DNA from: Roseiconus nitratireducens
Lineage (GTDB): Bacteria > Planctomycetota > Planctomycetia > Pirellulales > Pirellulaceae
Direction: 5' to 3'
DNA length: 64,000 nucleotides
NCBI RefSeq assembly: GCF_008629675.1
Contig: NZ_VWOX01000013.1
Location: 153,475-217,474, forward strand
The number at the start of each line of letters is the position of its first letter. The stretch's first letter is position 1. The notes beneath the pieces are model-generated. The model worked only from the letters and a program-made list of their open reading frames with translations, searched no databases and had not been told where the DNA came from. The position numbers were made by a program, and so were the translations under genes. Positions 44,461 through 52,740 of this stretch are shown in pieces.

Positions 44461-45414
44461 ATGCTTGAACGCCGCTCGCTGCGCGCCCCGCTGGTTCTGG
44501 GCGTGGTCCTGATCGTTCTGGTGGTCATTTTGGGGGCCATCTGGGCCTTCGGCAGCGTGCTGGGCATCACGGACAACGTGCAGCGGGGGGGCGTGTTTTG
44601 GACGCTGTTCATCATCGGCAGCTTTCTGTTGCTAAGCATTCTGGTCGGCGTGATCGTCTACATGACGTTGACGCTCAAAGCGTTTCAGCTGAACCAACGT
44701 CAATCAAACTTCATCGATTCGGTCACCCATGAATTGAAGAGCCCCATTGCGTCGCTGAAGCTGTACCTGCAAACGATGTCGCGGCGCGAGGTCGATCAAA
44801 CGCAGCAACGTGACTTTCACCGCATCATGTTGGAGGACGTCGAACGGCTGGACGCGTTGATCAATCACTTGTTGGATGCCGCCCGCATCGATCGAGGCAA
44901 TGATTCCGAGCGTGAGCAAACCTTCCGACTGGACGAGTTGCTCCATCAATGCGCGGCCGCGTCCTGCATGCGTTACCGGTTGCCCCGCGACACCGTCACG
45001 GTGGACTCTCCACCGGTCAGCATCACCAGCCAATTGGTTCAGGTGGAGATCCTGTTTCGCAATTTGATCGACAATGCGATCAAGTATGGTGGGTCGCCGC
45101 CGGACGTCATTGCCAAGGTGCGTTCGGTGGAAAATGATGGACGGGATCCTCAGGTCGTCGTCTCGATCATCGACAACGGTGCGGGGATTCCCTACGACAT
45201 GCGGCGCAAGATCTTCGGCCGTTTCGTCCGCCTGGGAAATGAACTGGAGCGGAGCACGCCGGGCACAGGATTGGGGCTGCACCTGGTGCGGACGATCAGC
45301 AAAGCTTTGGGGGCCTCGGTCCGTATCCGGGGTCGCACGGAAATTGACGGGATCTCGGGAACGGTGTTTGAGGTCACGTTAAAGAACGTTGTTCCGGAAG
45401 TTCATACGGTGTGA
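44461..45414 (+). CDS. Sensor histidine kinase
   Basis: 317 residues. Two membrane helices (about residues 9-33 and 45-71) frame a very short loop, so there is no sizeable extracytoplasmic sensor domain. The HisKA helix carries the phospho-acceptor His90 in FIDSVTHELKSPI; the ATPase domain has the N box NLIDNAIKYG, G1 box IDNGAGIP, F box FGRFVR and G2 box GTGLGLHLVR. It precedes the response regulator by 70 bp, making a conventional two-component pair. Confidence 0.92.
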   Translation: MLERRSLRAPLVLGVVLIVLVVILGAIWAFGSVLGITDNVQRGGVFWTLFIIGSFLLLSILVGVIVYMTLTLKAFQLNQRQSNFIDSVTHELKSPIASLKLYLQTMSRREVDQTQQRDFHRIMLEDVERLDALINHLLDAARIDRGNDSEREQTFRLDELLHQCAAASCMRYRLPRDTVTVDSPPVSITSQLVQVEILFRNLIDNAIKYGGSPPDVIAKVRSVENDGRDPQVVVSIIDNGAGIPYDMRRKIFGRFVRLGNELERSTPGTGLGLHLVRTISKALGASVRIRGRTEIDGISGTVFEVTLKNVVPEVHTV

Positions 45415-45484
45415 CGTGGGTTGATCACGAACATCGCGTTTTGCTCCACCGTTTTGTCCCTGTTCCCTTCGTCGGCTTTCACCC

Positions 45485-46210
45485 ATGCGTCCCCACATCC
45501 TTGTCGTAGAAGACGAAAAGCATCTCGGCGTTGGCATCAAATACAACCTGGAAGCGGAGAACTTGCGGGTCAGTTTGGTCGAAGACGGACCGACCGCGTT
45601 GCGATTGATCGACTCCGGGCCCGAAACGATCGACTTGATCGTGCTGGACCTGATGCTGCCGGGGATGAGCGGGTACACGGTGTGCGAGACGATTCGTGAC
45701 GCCGGCGTGACCATTCCCGTGTTGATGCTGTCGGCCCGAACCCTCCCGGAAGATCGGGCAAGAGGTTTCGACGTCGGCGCCAATCAGTATCTGAACAAAC
45801 CTTTCGAGTTGGACGAACTGATCAGCCGCGTCAAGAATCTGTTGCAACACGCCGCACCCGTCCATGCGGCAGCGATGCCCAAACGCGTCCGCGAATCGAT
45901 CGATCAGGTCAAGTTCGGCAACGTCATGGTGCATTTCTTGAACCACGAAGTACACGTCGACGGAAAGCCCGTTCGGATGACGCCCAAACAACTGAAGTTG
46001 TTGCGTTACTTTGTTGAGAATCCCGACCGCGTGATCAGCCGTTCGGAGTTGTTGAGCGAGGTTTGGGAAATCAACGGCAATCTGCAAACGCGCGCCGTCG
46101 ATCAGTTCATCGCCCAATTGAGAAAGATCATCGAGCCGGACAGCACCGCTCCGATTCATCTACTGACGATCCGCGACGCCGGGTATCGATTCATCCTGGA
46201 CCCGTCCTAG
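45485..46210 (+). CDS. OmpR/PhoB-family response regulator
   Basis: 241 residues. The receiver domain has acidic residues in VVEDE, phospho-acceptor Asp55 in LIVLDLMLPG, Thr/Ser in LSAR and Lys in LNKPF. The C-terminal winged helix has MTPKQLKLLRYFVENPDRVI and the recognition-helix region RAVDQFIAQLRKII, ending TIRDAGYRFI. Partner of the kinase immediately upstream. Targets are unknown. Confidence 0.93.
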   Translation: MRPHILVVEDEKHLGVGIKYNLEAENLRVSLVEDGPTALRLIDSGPETIDLIVLDLMLPGMSGYTVCETIRDAGVTIPVLMLSARTLPEDRARGFDVGANQYLNKPFELDELISRVKNLLQHAAPVHAAAMPKRVRESIDQVKFGNVMVHFLNHEVHVDGKPVRMTPKQLKLLRYFVENPDRVISRSELLSEVWEINGNLQTRAVDQFIAQLRKIIEPDSTAPIHLLTIRDAGYRFILDPS

Positions 46211-46239
46211 CTGGGTAGCGGCACTCGGGTGCGCCGCGT

Positions 46240-46350
46240 GGCGTGAGCCGCGGGTTTTTCCGCCTCAACCGCGTTGCCGCTCATTGCACTGCAAATCTCG
46301 GCGTTTTTGATTGAGAGTGGCGCTGTCCAGCGAGGCACTGTCTGAAGGCC
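46240..46350 (-). repeat. Dispersed repeat, reverse copy
   Basis: Reads GAGCCGCGGGTTTTTCCGCC ... TTGCCGCTCATTGCACTGCA ... TTGATTGAGAGTGGCGCTGT, the reverse complement of the block at 31460-31553 and 63903-64000. It lies just after the response regulator gene. Confidence 0.8.
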
Positions 46351-46453
46351 AGCGGCGATGAACCCTTTTCGCTCGTCCGGCTTTTCAGCCTGACCCAACG
46401 ACGTCATCGGAGCGTTGGCTCCATGGTCTGAGCAACAAGTCCGCGACGGGTAT

Positions 46454-46521
46454 AAAAAAAGCCCCCGGTTCAGTACGAGATCCTAGGGGGGCGGAGGATA
46501 ACGCGCTATCGAACCGGGAGC
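46454..46521 (-). terminator. Terminator-like hairpin reading leftwards
   Basis: On the minus strand GCTCCCGGTTC (46521-46511) pairs with GAACCGGGGGC (46471-46461), 11 pairs with one G-U, followed by seven T (46460-46454). The ~39-nt loop can itself fold (ATCCT/AGGAT). No supported gene lies upstream of it on the minus strand for over 1 kb. Confidence 0.5.
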
Positions 46522-47095
46522 CGGTGGATGGTTAGGTTGGTCCGGCACGGTCGTCGCATCCATGCCGCGACCTGCCGAACACTTTTGCTCACAATTCGTC
46601 GACTTCACCGCGGTGCGTCCAACCGATCCATCGGTCACGCACGATGCGATTTGTCCGCAGCGATTCGTTGCACCAGAAGATAACTTCGAACGCCTGTGCA
46701 GGATCACGCCGGCGAATCGTTTCGCCTCGCTGACACGTCCCATCGGGTAGAACGAATCAGCGATGGCGGGAAGATACGCGCACGCCTTTGACGCGGTCAA
46801 GGCAGATCACCGGCGGTTCCGAAATAGTTTTGGAACTGCACTTGCTATCAAATTAGATGCATCCCGAGCCGTCCTCCGGTCAGGAAAGCTGTGCGGAATG
46901 GCTCGACTTCGAAGTTCGTTTCGGATGTTGCGTCGCGCAACGAAACGAAACCGCACGATTCGGTGCCGACGGCGCCGTGGTCACCCGTCGGTCACAGATT
47001 TTTTGCTGGTTTTCTGTAGGCAGCCTACGGCCAATGTGTGATAGTTAAACGTCAGTGGCGAATCGTGCGGATGGGAAATACGGGAACCAAAGCAA

Positions 47096-47317
47096 ATGGC
47101 GAGCAACGCAAAGAAACCGATCGAAACGGCCGCCTCGGCGGTGTTGGCCAAAAGCTCCATCGCGGAACTTCGCAAGTTGCGTGTCGATGAGAAATCGAAC
47201 GAGTTGCAACTGCACGGTCGGGTTCGCAGCTTCTATCACAAACAGCTTGCTCAAGAAGCCGTGCTGCCGTTGGCCGGTGGGCTCCGCGTGGTCAATCACG
47301 TCAGCGTGCAAAACTGA
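47096..47317 (+). CDS. Small BON-domain-like protein
   Basis: 73 residues with the BON pattern: a helix IAELRKLRVDEKSNELQLHG, then RVRSFYHKQLAQEAVLP and the closing GGLRVVNHVSV. BON domains bind phospholipid or link to the envelope; here there is no signal peptide or second BON copy, so localisation is uncertain. ATG at 47096. The gene stands alone between repeat-rich stretches. Confidence 0.75.
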   Translation: MASNAKKPIETAASAVLAKSSIAELRKLRVDEKSNELQLHGRVRSFYHKQLAQEAVLPLAGGLRVVNHVSVQN

Positions 47318-47338
47318 TCCGCGTCAACGCGATACACG

Positions 47339-47575
47339 TAGCCGCGCTCGCCAGAGCGTGGGACGCCCCAGGCACCTCCACCGTCTGGCGACGGTAGCGA
47401 CAGGAAAGTAGTAAACGTCGTCGCCACGCTCGCCAGAGCGTGGGAAACCCCTGGGCACCTCCACCGTCTGACGAAGGTAGCGACAGGAAAGTAGTAAACG
47501 TCGTCGCCACGCTCGCCAGAGCGTGGGACACCCCCGGACACATCCACCGTCTGGCGGCGGTGGCGACATGACCGC
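47339..47575. repeat. Three-copy tandem repeat of 82-83 bp
   Basis: Units start with the hairpin CCACGCTC-GCCA-GAGCGTGG (centred near 47352, 47434 and 47517; period 82 then 83) followed about 20 bp later by a second hairpin ACCGTC-TGGC-GACGGT, with GACAGGAAAGTAGTAAACGT joining units. The loop sequences GCCA and TGGC are complementary. It lies between the BON gene and the convergent ymdB gene. Confidence 0.9.
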
Positions 47576-47612
47576 GACGTTCAAGCGATTTTTGCTGGAG
47601 AGTGCCGTCCCG

Positions 47613-48398
47613 TTAGACCGTGACGACTTGGCGTTCGAAGCGCTCGATGCTGGTCGCTCGCCCGTGTTTGTCTGATTCGACGATCGCGCCGCACAGTCGC
47701 ACGTCACCGGTGGCGACGTGAAAGTGACAGGGCTCGGCGGTTCGCGTGGTGTGGGTGACCCGATCGATGTCGCGCCCGATGATGCTTTCGTAAGGACCGC
47801 ACATCCCGACGTCACATTGAAACGCCGTGCGGTTCGGCAGGACACGGGCGTCGGCGGTGGGAACGTGGGTGTGGGTTCCCAGGACCGCGGTGACCTTTCC
47901 GTCCAGGTAGCGTGCCAGGCATTGTTTATCGCTGGTCGCTTCGGCATGCACATCGACCAGGATGTGGTCGGTCTGCGTGCCGATCTCTTCCAGCACCGCA
48001 TCCAGAGCGTCAAAGGGGCAGTCGACCGGGCGCATGTAGACGCGTCCCATGATTGAAATGATCGCCAGCGGCGGTCGGCCGCTGCGGGTGATCATGGTCC
48101 AGCGGCGGCCCGCGGCCGATCCGGGATAGTTGGCCGGTTTGACGATCCGGTCACTTTTCTCCAACGTCGGAATGATCTCTTTGCGGCGAAAGATGTGATC
48201 GCCCAGGGTGACGCCGTCGATGCCCCCATTGATCAACCGATCAAACTGCCGCGGCATCAAGCCGGAGCCGTCCGACGCATTTTCGGCGTTCGCGACGACG
48301 TAATCCAGATCCAATTCTTCTCGGATGTGTTGCGTGTTCTGCAGAACGGCGTTGAAGCCGGGTTTTCCGACGATGTCTCCGAGAAAAAGGAATTTCAT
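47613..48398 (-). CDS. ymdB: YmdB-family metallophosphoesterase (2',3'-cyclic nucleotide phosphodiesterase-like)
   Basis: 261 residues of the YmdB/TIGR00282 group. Metal ligands: MKFLFLGDIVGKPG at the N-terminus, VVANAENASDG with the Asn-Glu-Asn, DGVTLGDHIFRRKE (the usual second-site GNH replaced by GDH), ILVDVHAEATSDK and the VLGTHTHVPTAD His cluster. The B. subtilis YmdB is a phosphodiesterase that affects biofilm and sporulation genes; the role here is inferred by family only. Confidence 0.88.
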   Translation of the reverse strand: MKFLFLGDIVGKPGFNAVLQNTQHIREELDLDYVVANAENASDGSGLMPRQFDRLINGGIDGVTLGDHIFRRKEIIPTLEKSDRIVKPANYPGSAAGRRWTMITRSGRPPLAIISIMGRVYMRPVDCPFDALDAVLEEIGTQTDHILVDVHAEATSDKQCLARYLDGKVTAVLGTHTHVPTADARVLPNRTAFQCDVGMCGPYESIIGRDIDRVTHTTRTAEPCHFHVATGDVRLCGAIVESDKHGRATSIERFERQVVTV

Positions 48399-48910
48399 AA
48401 CGACCTTTGTGCGTGTCGGAACCGGCAGACAGCGGCGACGGGACGGTCCGTCGACGTCGGCCGAATCCCATCGTTGCCAACTTCAAAACCGTATCGGTGC
48501 GGCGTGGCCTCGTCAACGTGCGCTGGGCGTCGGCAGGCCGCCAAAGCGTTGGGCTGAAAGCACTTCGGTTATTCCGTCGGCGGGGGTATGATGGCCGCCG
48601 GTGGGCCGAAGCGGGACGGCCGCGATCGCTGCTTGGCGGATCGCCTGGTGTCGGTCTTCCCCCGCCGCGGTACCCCGTCGGCCGCGGTACCCCGTCGGCT
48701 GTGGTGTCCCGTCGGCTGCGGTGTCCCGTCGGCTGCGGTGTCCCGTCGGCTGCGGTGTCCCGTCGGCTGCGGTGTCCCGTCGGCTGCGGTGTCCCGTCGG
48801 CTGCCTTGGCGGTCGGATGGAACCTTCGCCGGCCTCCACGGATCCCAAACATTGAACGCAGCCCAAGTTTCTCTTTCTCCGATCTTTAGCTGACCCGATC
48901 GACCTCTGCC
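48399..48910. other. Intergenic region containing a minisatellite
   Basis: Lies between divergent ymdB and proA and should hold both promoters. Its right half is dominated by the 17-bp tandem repeat listed separately. Open frames crossing it are repeat artefacts. Confidence 0.45.
48661..48805. repeat. 17-bp minisatellite, about 8.5 copies
   Basis: Unit CCCGTCGGCTGCGGTGT repeated head to tail: five identical copies (48708-48792), preceded by two or three variants (GGCCGCGGTAC, GGCTGTGGTGT) and ending with a partial unit at 48793-48805. Period 17 is not a multiple of three, so it is not protein-coding. It lies ~105 bp upstream of the proA start. Confidence 0.95.
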
Positions 48911-50188
48911 ATGTCCGCAACCGTTTCCACGATTGATCTACCGACGTACTGCCGCGAAACCGCCATCCATGCCAAACGAGCATCCGCGGAACTGGCGACG
49001 CTTGATACCGCGATCAAGAACCATTGGCTGACCGAATCCGCATCGGCATTGATCGATGCGACCGAAACGATTCTGGAAGCCAACGAACGGGATTTGGCGG
49101 CCGCACCGGGGTACGGATTGACCGATGCCGCGATCGATCGATTGCGGCTGACACCGCAAAGAATTGCATCCATCGCGACGGCACTCCGCGAGATCTGTGC
49201 ACTGACCGATCCCGTCGGGGAAGTGTTGGACGGATTCACACGTCCCGGCGGATTGGAGATCCTGAAGAAGCGGGTGCCGCTGGGGGTGGTGTTTTTCATC
49301 TACGAAAGTCGACCCAATGTCACCGCCGATGCCGCGGCAATCTGCGTCAAGAGTGGCAATGCGGTGATCCTTCGGGGCGGTAAAGAAGCGATTCACAGCA
49401 GCCAGGCGATTGTCGATGTGCTGGCGGATGCCGCAGCCCGCTGTGGGTTGCCCGATCACGCCGTTCAGCTGGTCGCGACCACCGACCGGGCTGCCGTCGG
49501 CGAGTTCTTGTCGATGGGCGAGCTGATTGACGTGGCGATCCCCCGCGGCGGCGAGGGGTTGATCCGACGCGTGACCGCCGAAGCCACCATGCCCGTGATC
49601 AAGCACTACGACGGGAATTGCCATGTTTACGTCGACGAATCTGCCGACGTCGCCATGGCGGCCGAGATCGTCCACAACGCCAAGTGCCAGCGGATGGGCG
49701 TCTGCAATGCCTGTGAATCGTTGTTGGTCCACCAAGCGATCGCCGCCTCCGCTTTGCCGACGATCACCAAGCGTTTGCAGGCGGCCGGAGTTGAAATTCG
49801 GGCGGACGAGCGCGCGGCAGAATGGATCGACGGGGCAACCCCGGCAACCAGCGAAGACTGGTCGACCGAATACTTGGGGCCGATCATCAGCGTCGCGGTC
49901 GTCGATTCCGTGGGGCAGGCGATCGACCACATCAATCGGTATGGCTCGCACCATTCCGACGCGATCGTGACTTCGCAATTGGCTGCCGCTGACGCGTTCA
50001 CCGCCGGCGTCGACAGTTCGGCCGTGATGGTCAACGCCAGCACGCGGTTCAACGACGGCAGCGTGTTCGGGCTGGGCGCCGAAATCGGGATTTCAACCGA
50101 TAAATTCCATGCCCGGGGCCCGTGTGGCTTGCGAGAACTGACCACTTACAAGTACATCGTGAAGGGCAACGGTCACATTCGCACCTGA
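48911..50188 (+). CDS. proA: Glutamate-5-semialdehyde dehydrogenase (gamma-glutamyl phosphate reductase)
   Basis: Second step of proline synthesis: NADPH reduction of glutamyl-5-phosphate. 425 residues with RVPLGVVFFIYESRPNVT near 118-135, the NAVILRGGKEA nucleotide segment, IPRGGEGLIRRVTAEA, and the catalytic Cys in KCQRMGVCNACESLL. The C-terminus DKFHARGPCGLRELTTYKYI matches the family. No proB in the window. The next gene starts 21 bp later. Confidence 0.96.
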   Translation: MSATVSTIDLPTYCRETAIHAKRASAELATLDTAIKNHWLTESASALIDATETILEANERDLAAAPGYGLTDAAIDRLRLTPQRIASIATALREICALTDPVGEVLDGFTRPGGLEILKKRVPLGVVFFIYESRPNVTADAAAICVKSGNAVILRGGKEAIHSSQAIVDVLADAAARCGLPDHAVQLVATTDRAAVGEFLSMGELIDVAIPRGGEGLIRRVTAEATMPVIKHYDGNCHVYVDESADVAMAAEIVHNAKCQRMGVCNACESLLVHQAIAASALPTITKRLQAAGVEIRADERAAEWIDGATPATSEDWSTEYLGPIISVAVVDSVGQAIDHINRYGSHHSDAIVTSQLAAADAFTAGVDSSAVMVNASTRFNDGSVFGLGAEIGISTDKFHARGPCGLRELTTYKYIVKGNGHIRT

Positions 50189-50209
50189 GAAAGATTCGCC
50201 GAGGCAGGG

Positions 50210-51211
50210 ATGCACCAGGCCAACCAATCCGATCACCTGCACCCGTCGCCGGCAGCGGGCAACCTCCCTCGATCGGTCTCAACCGAACCGACGGGAGAGC
50301 CCCAGCGAACGTCCGGTCCCGTTGCTGCCACTCAGATGCAGCCACTGGTCGACCAGATTCGCGTGGCGTCGCCCCACAGCGACCCGGGGGACCAGCGAGA
50401 GCAATGGTTGCTTGACGAGATCGCCGTCGAACTGCGGGACTGCTTCGCCCAGGTCCAGGATGGTTTCGGCCGCTTGCTGGCGGATCTGCTGTGCACCGAA
50501 TCGGAGGTGCGGTTTGCCGATCTGGAACCGTTGCACGAATTTCCGAGGAGAGACGGGCCTCCAGGGACAGACTGGCCTCCCGGGACAGACTGGCCTCCCG
50601 GGACAGACTGGCCTCCAGCGACAGACGGGCCTCCAAGGAAAGACTGGGAACCGGAACACCGAATCCAACCCGATCCGCTGCTCGCCCTGGCCCTGGTTGA
50701 GTCGATGCTCGGCAGCGAAACAATCGACGGGATGGCCGCTGAGCGGCCGCTCAGCGAGATCGAAGCCGGTTTGCTGGGGCGGTTGAAAACCCAATTCGAT
50801 TCGCTTTGGCAGCAGGCCGTTCCGGCACGCGCACGGGAGGTGGATGCCGGAGAGTCGGAGCCGGAATCTCGACGCAGCCCAGATCCGGCCGTCGGGGCTC
50901 GATTCGACATCCGAGTCGGCGGAGTCCGGGGGCGGTGGCGGGTGCTGGTCCGCCGTTCGGACTTACTGCGTCGGCTGGGGAATCGCCCTGTCGGCGATGC
51001 CTGCTCCAAGGCGGCCAGGCTGACCGCATTTTTTTCGGCGGGAACCCGATCGGCAAAACAGCTGAGAGAACTACGGCGCGGGGATTTGTTGTCGCTGTCG
51101 GCCCGAGCCGAGGAACCCGTGCTGATCGAAATCGACGGGCGGGTTTGCGGCAGCGGAAAGCTTGGCCAGCGCGGCAAGCGGCGGGCCCTGGAGGTCAAAA
51201 CACTGTATTGA
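50210..51211 (+). CDS. FliM/SpoA-like protein with hexapeptide repeat insert
   Basis: 333 residues resembling a degenerate FliM. An N-terminal helix-rich stretch (ELRDCFAQVQDGFGRLLADL) and PDPLLALALVESMLGSETID with LSEIEAGLLGRLKTQFDSLW match the FliM middle (CheC-like) domain; the C-terminal ~60 residues (RRGDLLSLSARAEEPVLIEI then GKLGQRGKRRALEV) match the SpoA/FliN-like domain. Between the two halves of the middle domain lie five repeats of PPGTDW type instead of the usual strand. No other flagellar gene is nearby. It follows proA by 21 bp. Confidence 0.65.
   Translation: MHQANQSDHLHPSPAAGNLPRSVSTEPTGEPQRTSGPVAATQMQPLVDQIRVASPHSDPGDQREQWLLDEIAVELRDCFAQVQDGFGRLLADLLCTESEVRFADLEPLHEFPRRDGPPGTDWPPGTDWPPGTDWPPATDGPPRKDWEPEHRIQPDPLLALALVESMLGSETIDGMAAERPLSEIEAGLLGRLKTQFDSLWQQAVPARAREVDAGESEPESRRSPDPAVGARFDIRVGGVRGRWRVLVRRSDLLRRLGNRPVGDACSKAARLTAFFSAGTRSAKQLRELRRGDLLSLSARAEEPVLIEIDGRVCGSGKLGQRGKRRALEVKTLY
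50557..50646 (+). repeat. In-frame 18-bp repeat, five copies, inside the FliM-like gene
   Basis: Five 18-bp units (GCCTCCAGGGACAGACTG, two identical GCCTCCCGGGACAGACTG, then two diverged ones) encode the hexapeptide series around PPGTDW. As 18 is a multiple of three, copy-number change would keep the frame. Confidence 0.9.
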
Positions 51212-51277
51212 CGGACGAGGTTCCCCCCGGGCAGGAAAAATCGCGTGAAAGTCGCATTTTGCCGGGACAGAAACCGC

Positions 51278-51306
51278 TTGATGTTCCCGCCAAACGCCGA
51301 TATCCT
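51278..51306 (+). promoter_or_regulatory. Candidate promoter before rpmA
   Basis: TTGATG (51278-51283) and TATCCT (51301-51306) with a 17-bp spacer, each matching four of six consensus positions. The expected start point lies about 30 bp upstream of the rpmA ATG, which would let L27 be transcribed apart from the FliM-like gene. Confidence 0.4.
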
Positions 51307-51341
51307 CTTGCACTTCGAAAATACACGTTTCAGGTGAAGAA

Positions 51342-51587
51342 ATGGCACATAAGAAAGGTCAGGGCTCCAGCCGCAACGGACGCGACTCCAACGCGCAGCG
51401 CCGAGGAGTCAAAAAGTTCGGTGGTGAGGCCGTGACGGCCGGCAACATTCTGATTCGCCAGTGCGGCACCAAATGGCGCCCCGGACGCGGCGTGGGCCAA
51501 GGCAGCGATTACACGCTGTTTGCTTTGGTCGACGGCAAGGTCGCATTCGACCAGAACGGCCGACGCATCAACGTGGTTTCCGCCTGA
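51342..51587 (+). CDS. rpmA: 50S ribosomal protein L27 (bL27)
   Basis: 81 residues: MAHKKGQGSSRNGRDSNAQR, the GNILIRQCGTKWRPGRGVGQ core and GKVAFDQNGRRINV. The N-terminal tail reaches the peptidyl transferase centre. L21 (rplU), which normally precedes it, is absent; a strong terminator follows, so it is probably a single-gene unit. Confidence 0.97.
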   Translation: MAHKKGQGSSRNGRDSNAQRRGVKKFGGEAVTAGNILIRQCGTKWRPGRGVGQGSDYTLFALVDGKVAFDQNGRRINVVSA

Positions 51588-51631
51588 GGCGACCACCAGG
51601 CGGGCCGCCGGCCCGACCGATTGAAACAAGC

Positions 51632-51667
51632 AAACGCGGTCACGTCAGTGTGATCGCGTTTTTGTTT
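51632..51667 (+). terminator. Intrinsic terminator after rpmA
   Basis: AAACGCGGTCAC (51632-51643) pairs with GTGATCGCGTTT (51650-51661), 12 pairs with one G-U and a 6-nt loop, followed by the T-rich TTGTTT. Its AAAC arm makes it partly bidirectional, which would suit the convergent ROK gene at 51772. Confidence 0.75.
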
Positions 51668-51771
51668 GCGCAGTGCCGGTGATCAAGAATTCGGTGATCA
51701 AGAATCCGGCGATCCTCATCTTGGGGCCATCCGCATCTCCCGCCGCTGGAGACGGCCGGACCGCTGGAGGA

Positions 51772-52740
51772 TCAATCGTCGGCGGATGCGATGGCGAGGG
51801 CCAGAGCACCCTGCAGCCCTGCCCGTTCACCCAGCGGCGAACAGATCACGCGAATCCGCGCGGTCGGAAACATTCCCACCCGTTCGCTGATCACCCGTTT
51901 GACCGTCCGGTGCAGCCGGTCGCCGATCTCCGAAACGCCTCCTCCCAGGACAATCCGGTCCGGATGCAGCACGGTCACCACGTTGGCGGCGGCGATTCCC
52001 AGAAACTCGAACGCCCGTTCGATCGCTCCGTCGATGAGCGGATCCTCTGCCGCGGCCAGCGCCATTTCTTTGGCCGTGACGCGATCGGTGGCTCCGCCGG
52101 TCAAAGCGTGCAGCCGCGGCGCCAAGCCCATTCGCATCAGCCGCATGCCTTCTGCGGCGATGGCTGGTCCGCTGGATAGGGTTTCCAGGCATCCGCGGTT
52201 GCCGCAACCGCAACGTGGTCCGTCGGGAAGCATTGTCTGGTGCCCAAGTTCGCCCGCGGCGCCGAGCGGTCCCAGTCGCAGTTTTCCATCGATCACAATT
52301 CCACCACCGATGCCGGTGCCGATGGAGAAGAACGCGAACGAATCCCGTGGCGAATCTTTCCCGGAACCGAATCGAAGTTCTCCCAGCGTCGCGGTGCGCA
52401 CGTCGTTCATCAATCGGACGGGACAATCCAACACTCGGCTTAAGTTCCTCGCGACCGGGATGTCTCGCCACTGTGTCGGCAGATTCGGCAGGAACCGGGT
52501 TTCGCCTTCTTGAACATCCACCAGACCGGGTACGCCCATTCCAAGTCCCGCTAACGAGTCCGCGCCGGCTTTCCGCAAGAGCTTCTGGACGTGTTGTTCG
52601 ATCGAAGCGATCACGGCGTCCGGTCTACCATCGGACTGCGTGGAAAACGAATCCGATGCAATGATCTTTCCCGTCGAATCGCCCAACGCCAGCTTGGCCG
52701 ACGTTCCGCCCAAGTCGATTCCGCAATAGATCCGTGTCAT
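51772..52740 (-). CDS. ROK-family sugar kinase
   Basis: 322 residues: N-terminal phosphate loop YCGIDLGGTSAKLALGD, GMGVPGLVD, MNDVRTATLGEL, and the ROK zinc site in GELGHQTMLPDG followed by CGCGNRGCLETL, then GGGVSEIGDRL. Members phosphorylate glucose, N-acetylmannosamine or other amino sugars. Next to the sialic-acid genes a ManNAc or GlcNAc kinase is attractive, but the glucokinase alternative cannot be excluded. It overlaps the oxidoreductase gene by 4 bp (ATGA); the start is thereby fixed at 52740. Confidence 0.85.
   Translation of the reverse strand: MTRIYCGIDLGGTSAKLALGDSTGKIIASDSFSTQSDGRPDAVIASIEQHVQKLLRKAGADSLAGLGMGVPGLVDVQEGETRFLPNLPTQWRDIPVARNLSRVLDCPVRLMNDVRTATLGELRFGSGKDSPRDSFAFFSIGTGIGGGIVIDGKLRLGPLGAAGELGHQTMLPDGPRCGCGNRGCLETLSSGPAIAAEGMRLMRMGLAPRLHALTGGATDRVTAKEMALAAAEDPLIDGAIERAFEFLGIAAANVVTVLHPDRIVLGGGVSEIGDRLHRTVKRVISERVGMFPTARIRVICSPLGERAGLQGALALAIASADD

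Larger units (their letters stand above)
46211..47095. other. 885-bp gene-free stretch with repeat and minus-strand terminator
   Basis: Holds a reverse copy of the dispersed repeat (46240-46350), a terminator-like hairpin on the minus strand (46454-46521), and, further right on the minus strand, several short perfect hairpins such as GGCGAA-ACGA-TTCGCC (46711-46726) and ACCGAT-GG-ATCGGT (46622-46635). The small open frames here do not look like proteins. A non-coding RNA transcribed leftwards is possible. Confidence 0.4.

Noticed and set aside
46483..46800. 105-codon minus-strand frame over the terminator region
   Set aside because: It ends in a Pro-rich run created by the terminator stem and has no recognisable domain; a non-coding RNA or plain gap is more likely.
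47339..47575. Possible CRISPR array
   Set aside because: Units are tandem and nearly identical over the whole 82 bp, with no unique spacers and no cas genes.
48407..48893. Open frames crossing the 17-bp repeat
   Set aside because: A 17-bp period cannot encode a regular peptide repeat; the frames are products of biased repetitive DNA.
50279..50794. Collagen-like GLQGQTG peptide frames across the 18-bp repeat
   Set aside because: These are other-frame readings of the repeat; the frame with FliM/SpoA similarity on both sides is the real one.
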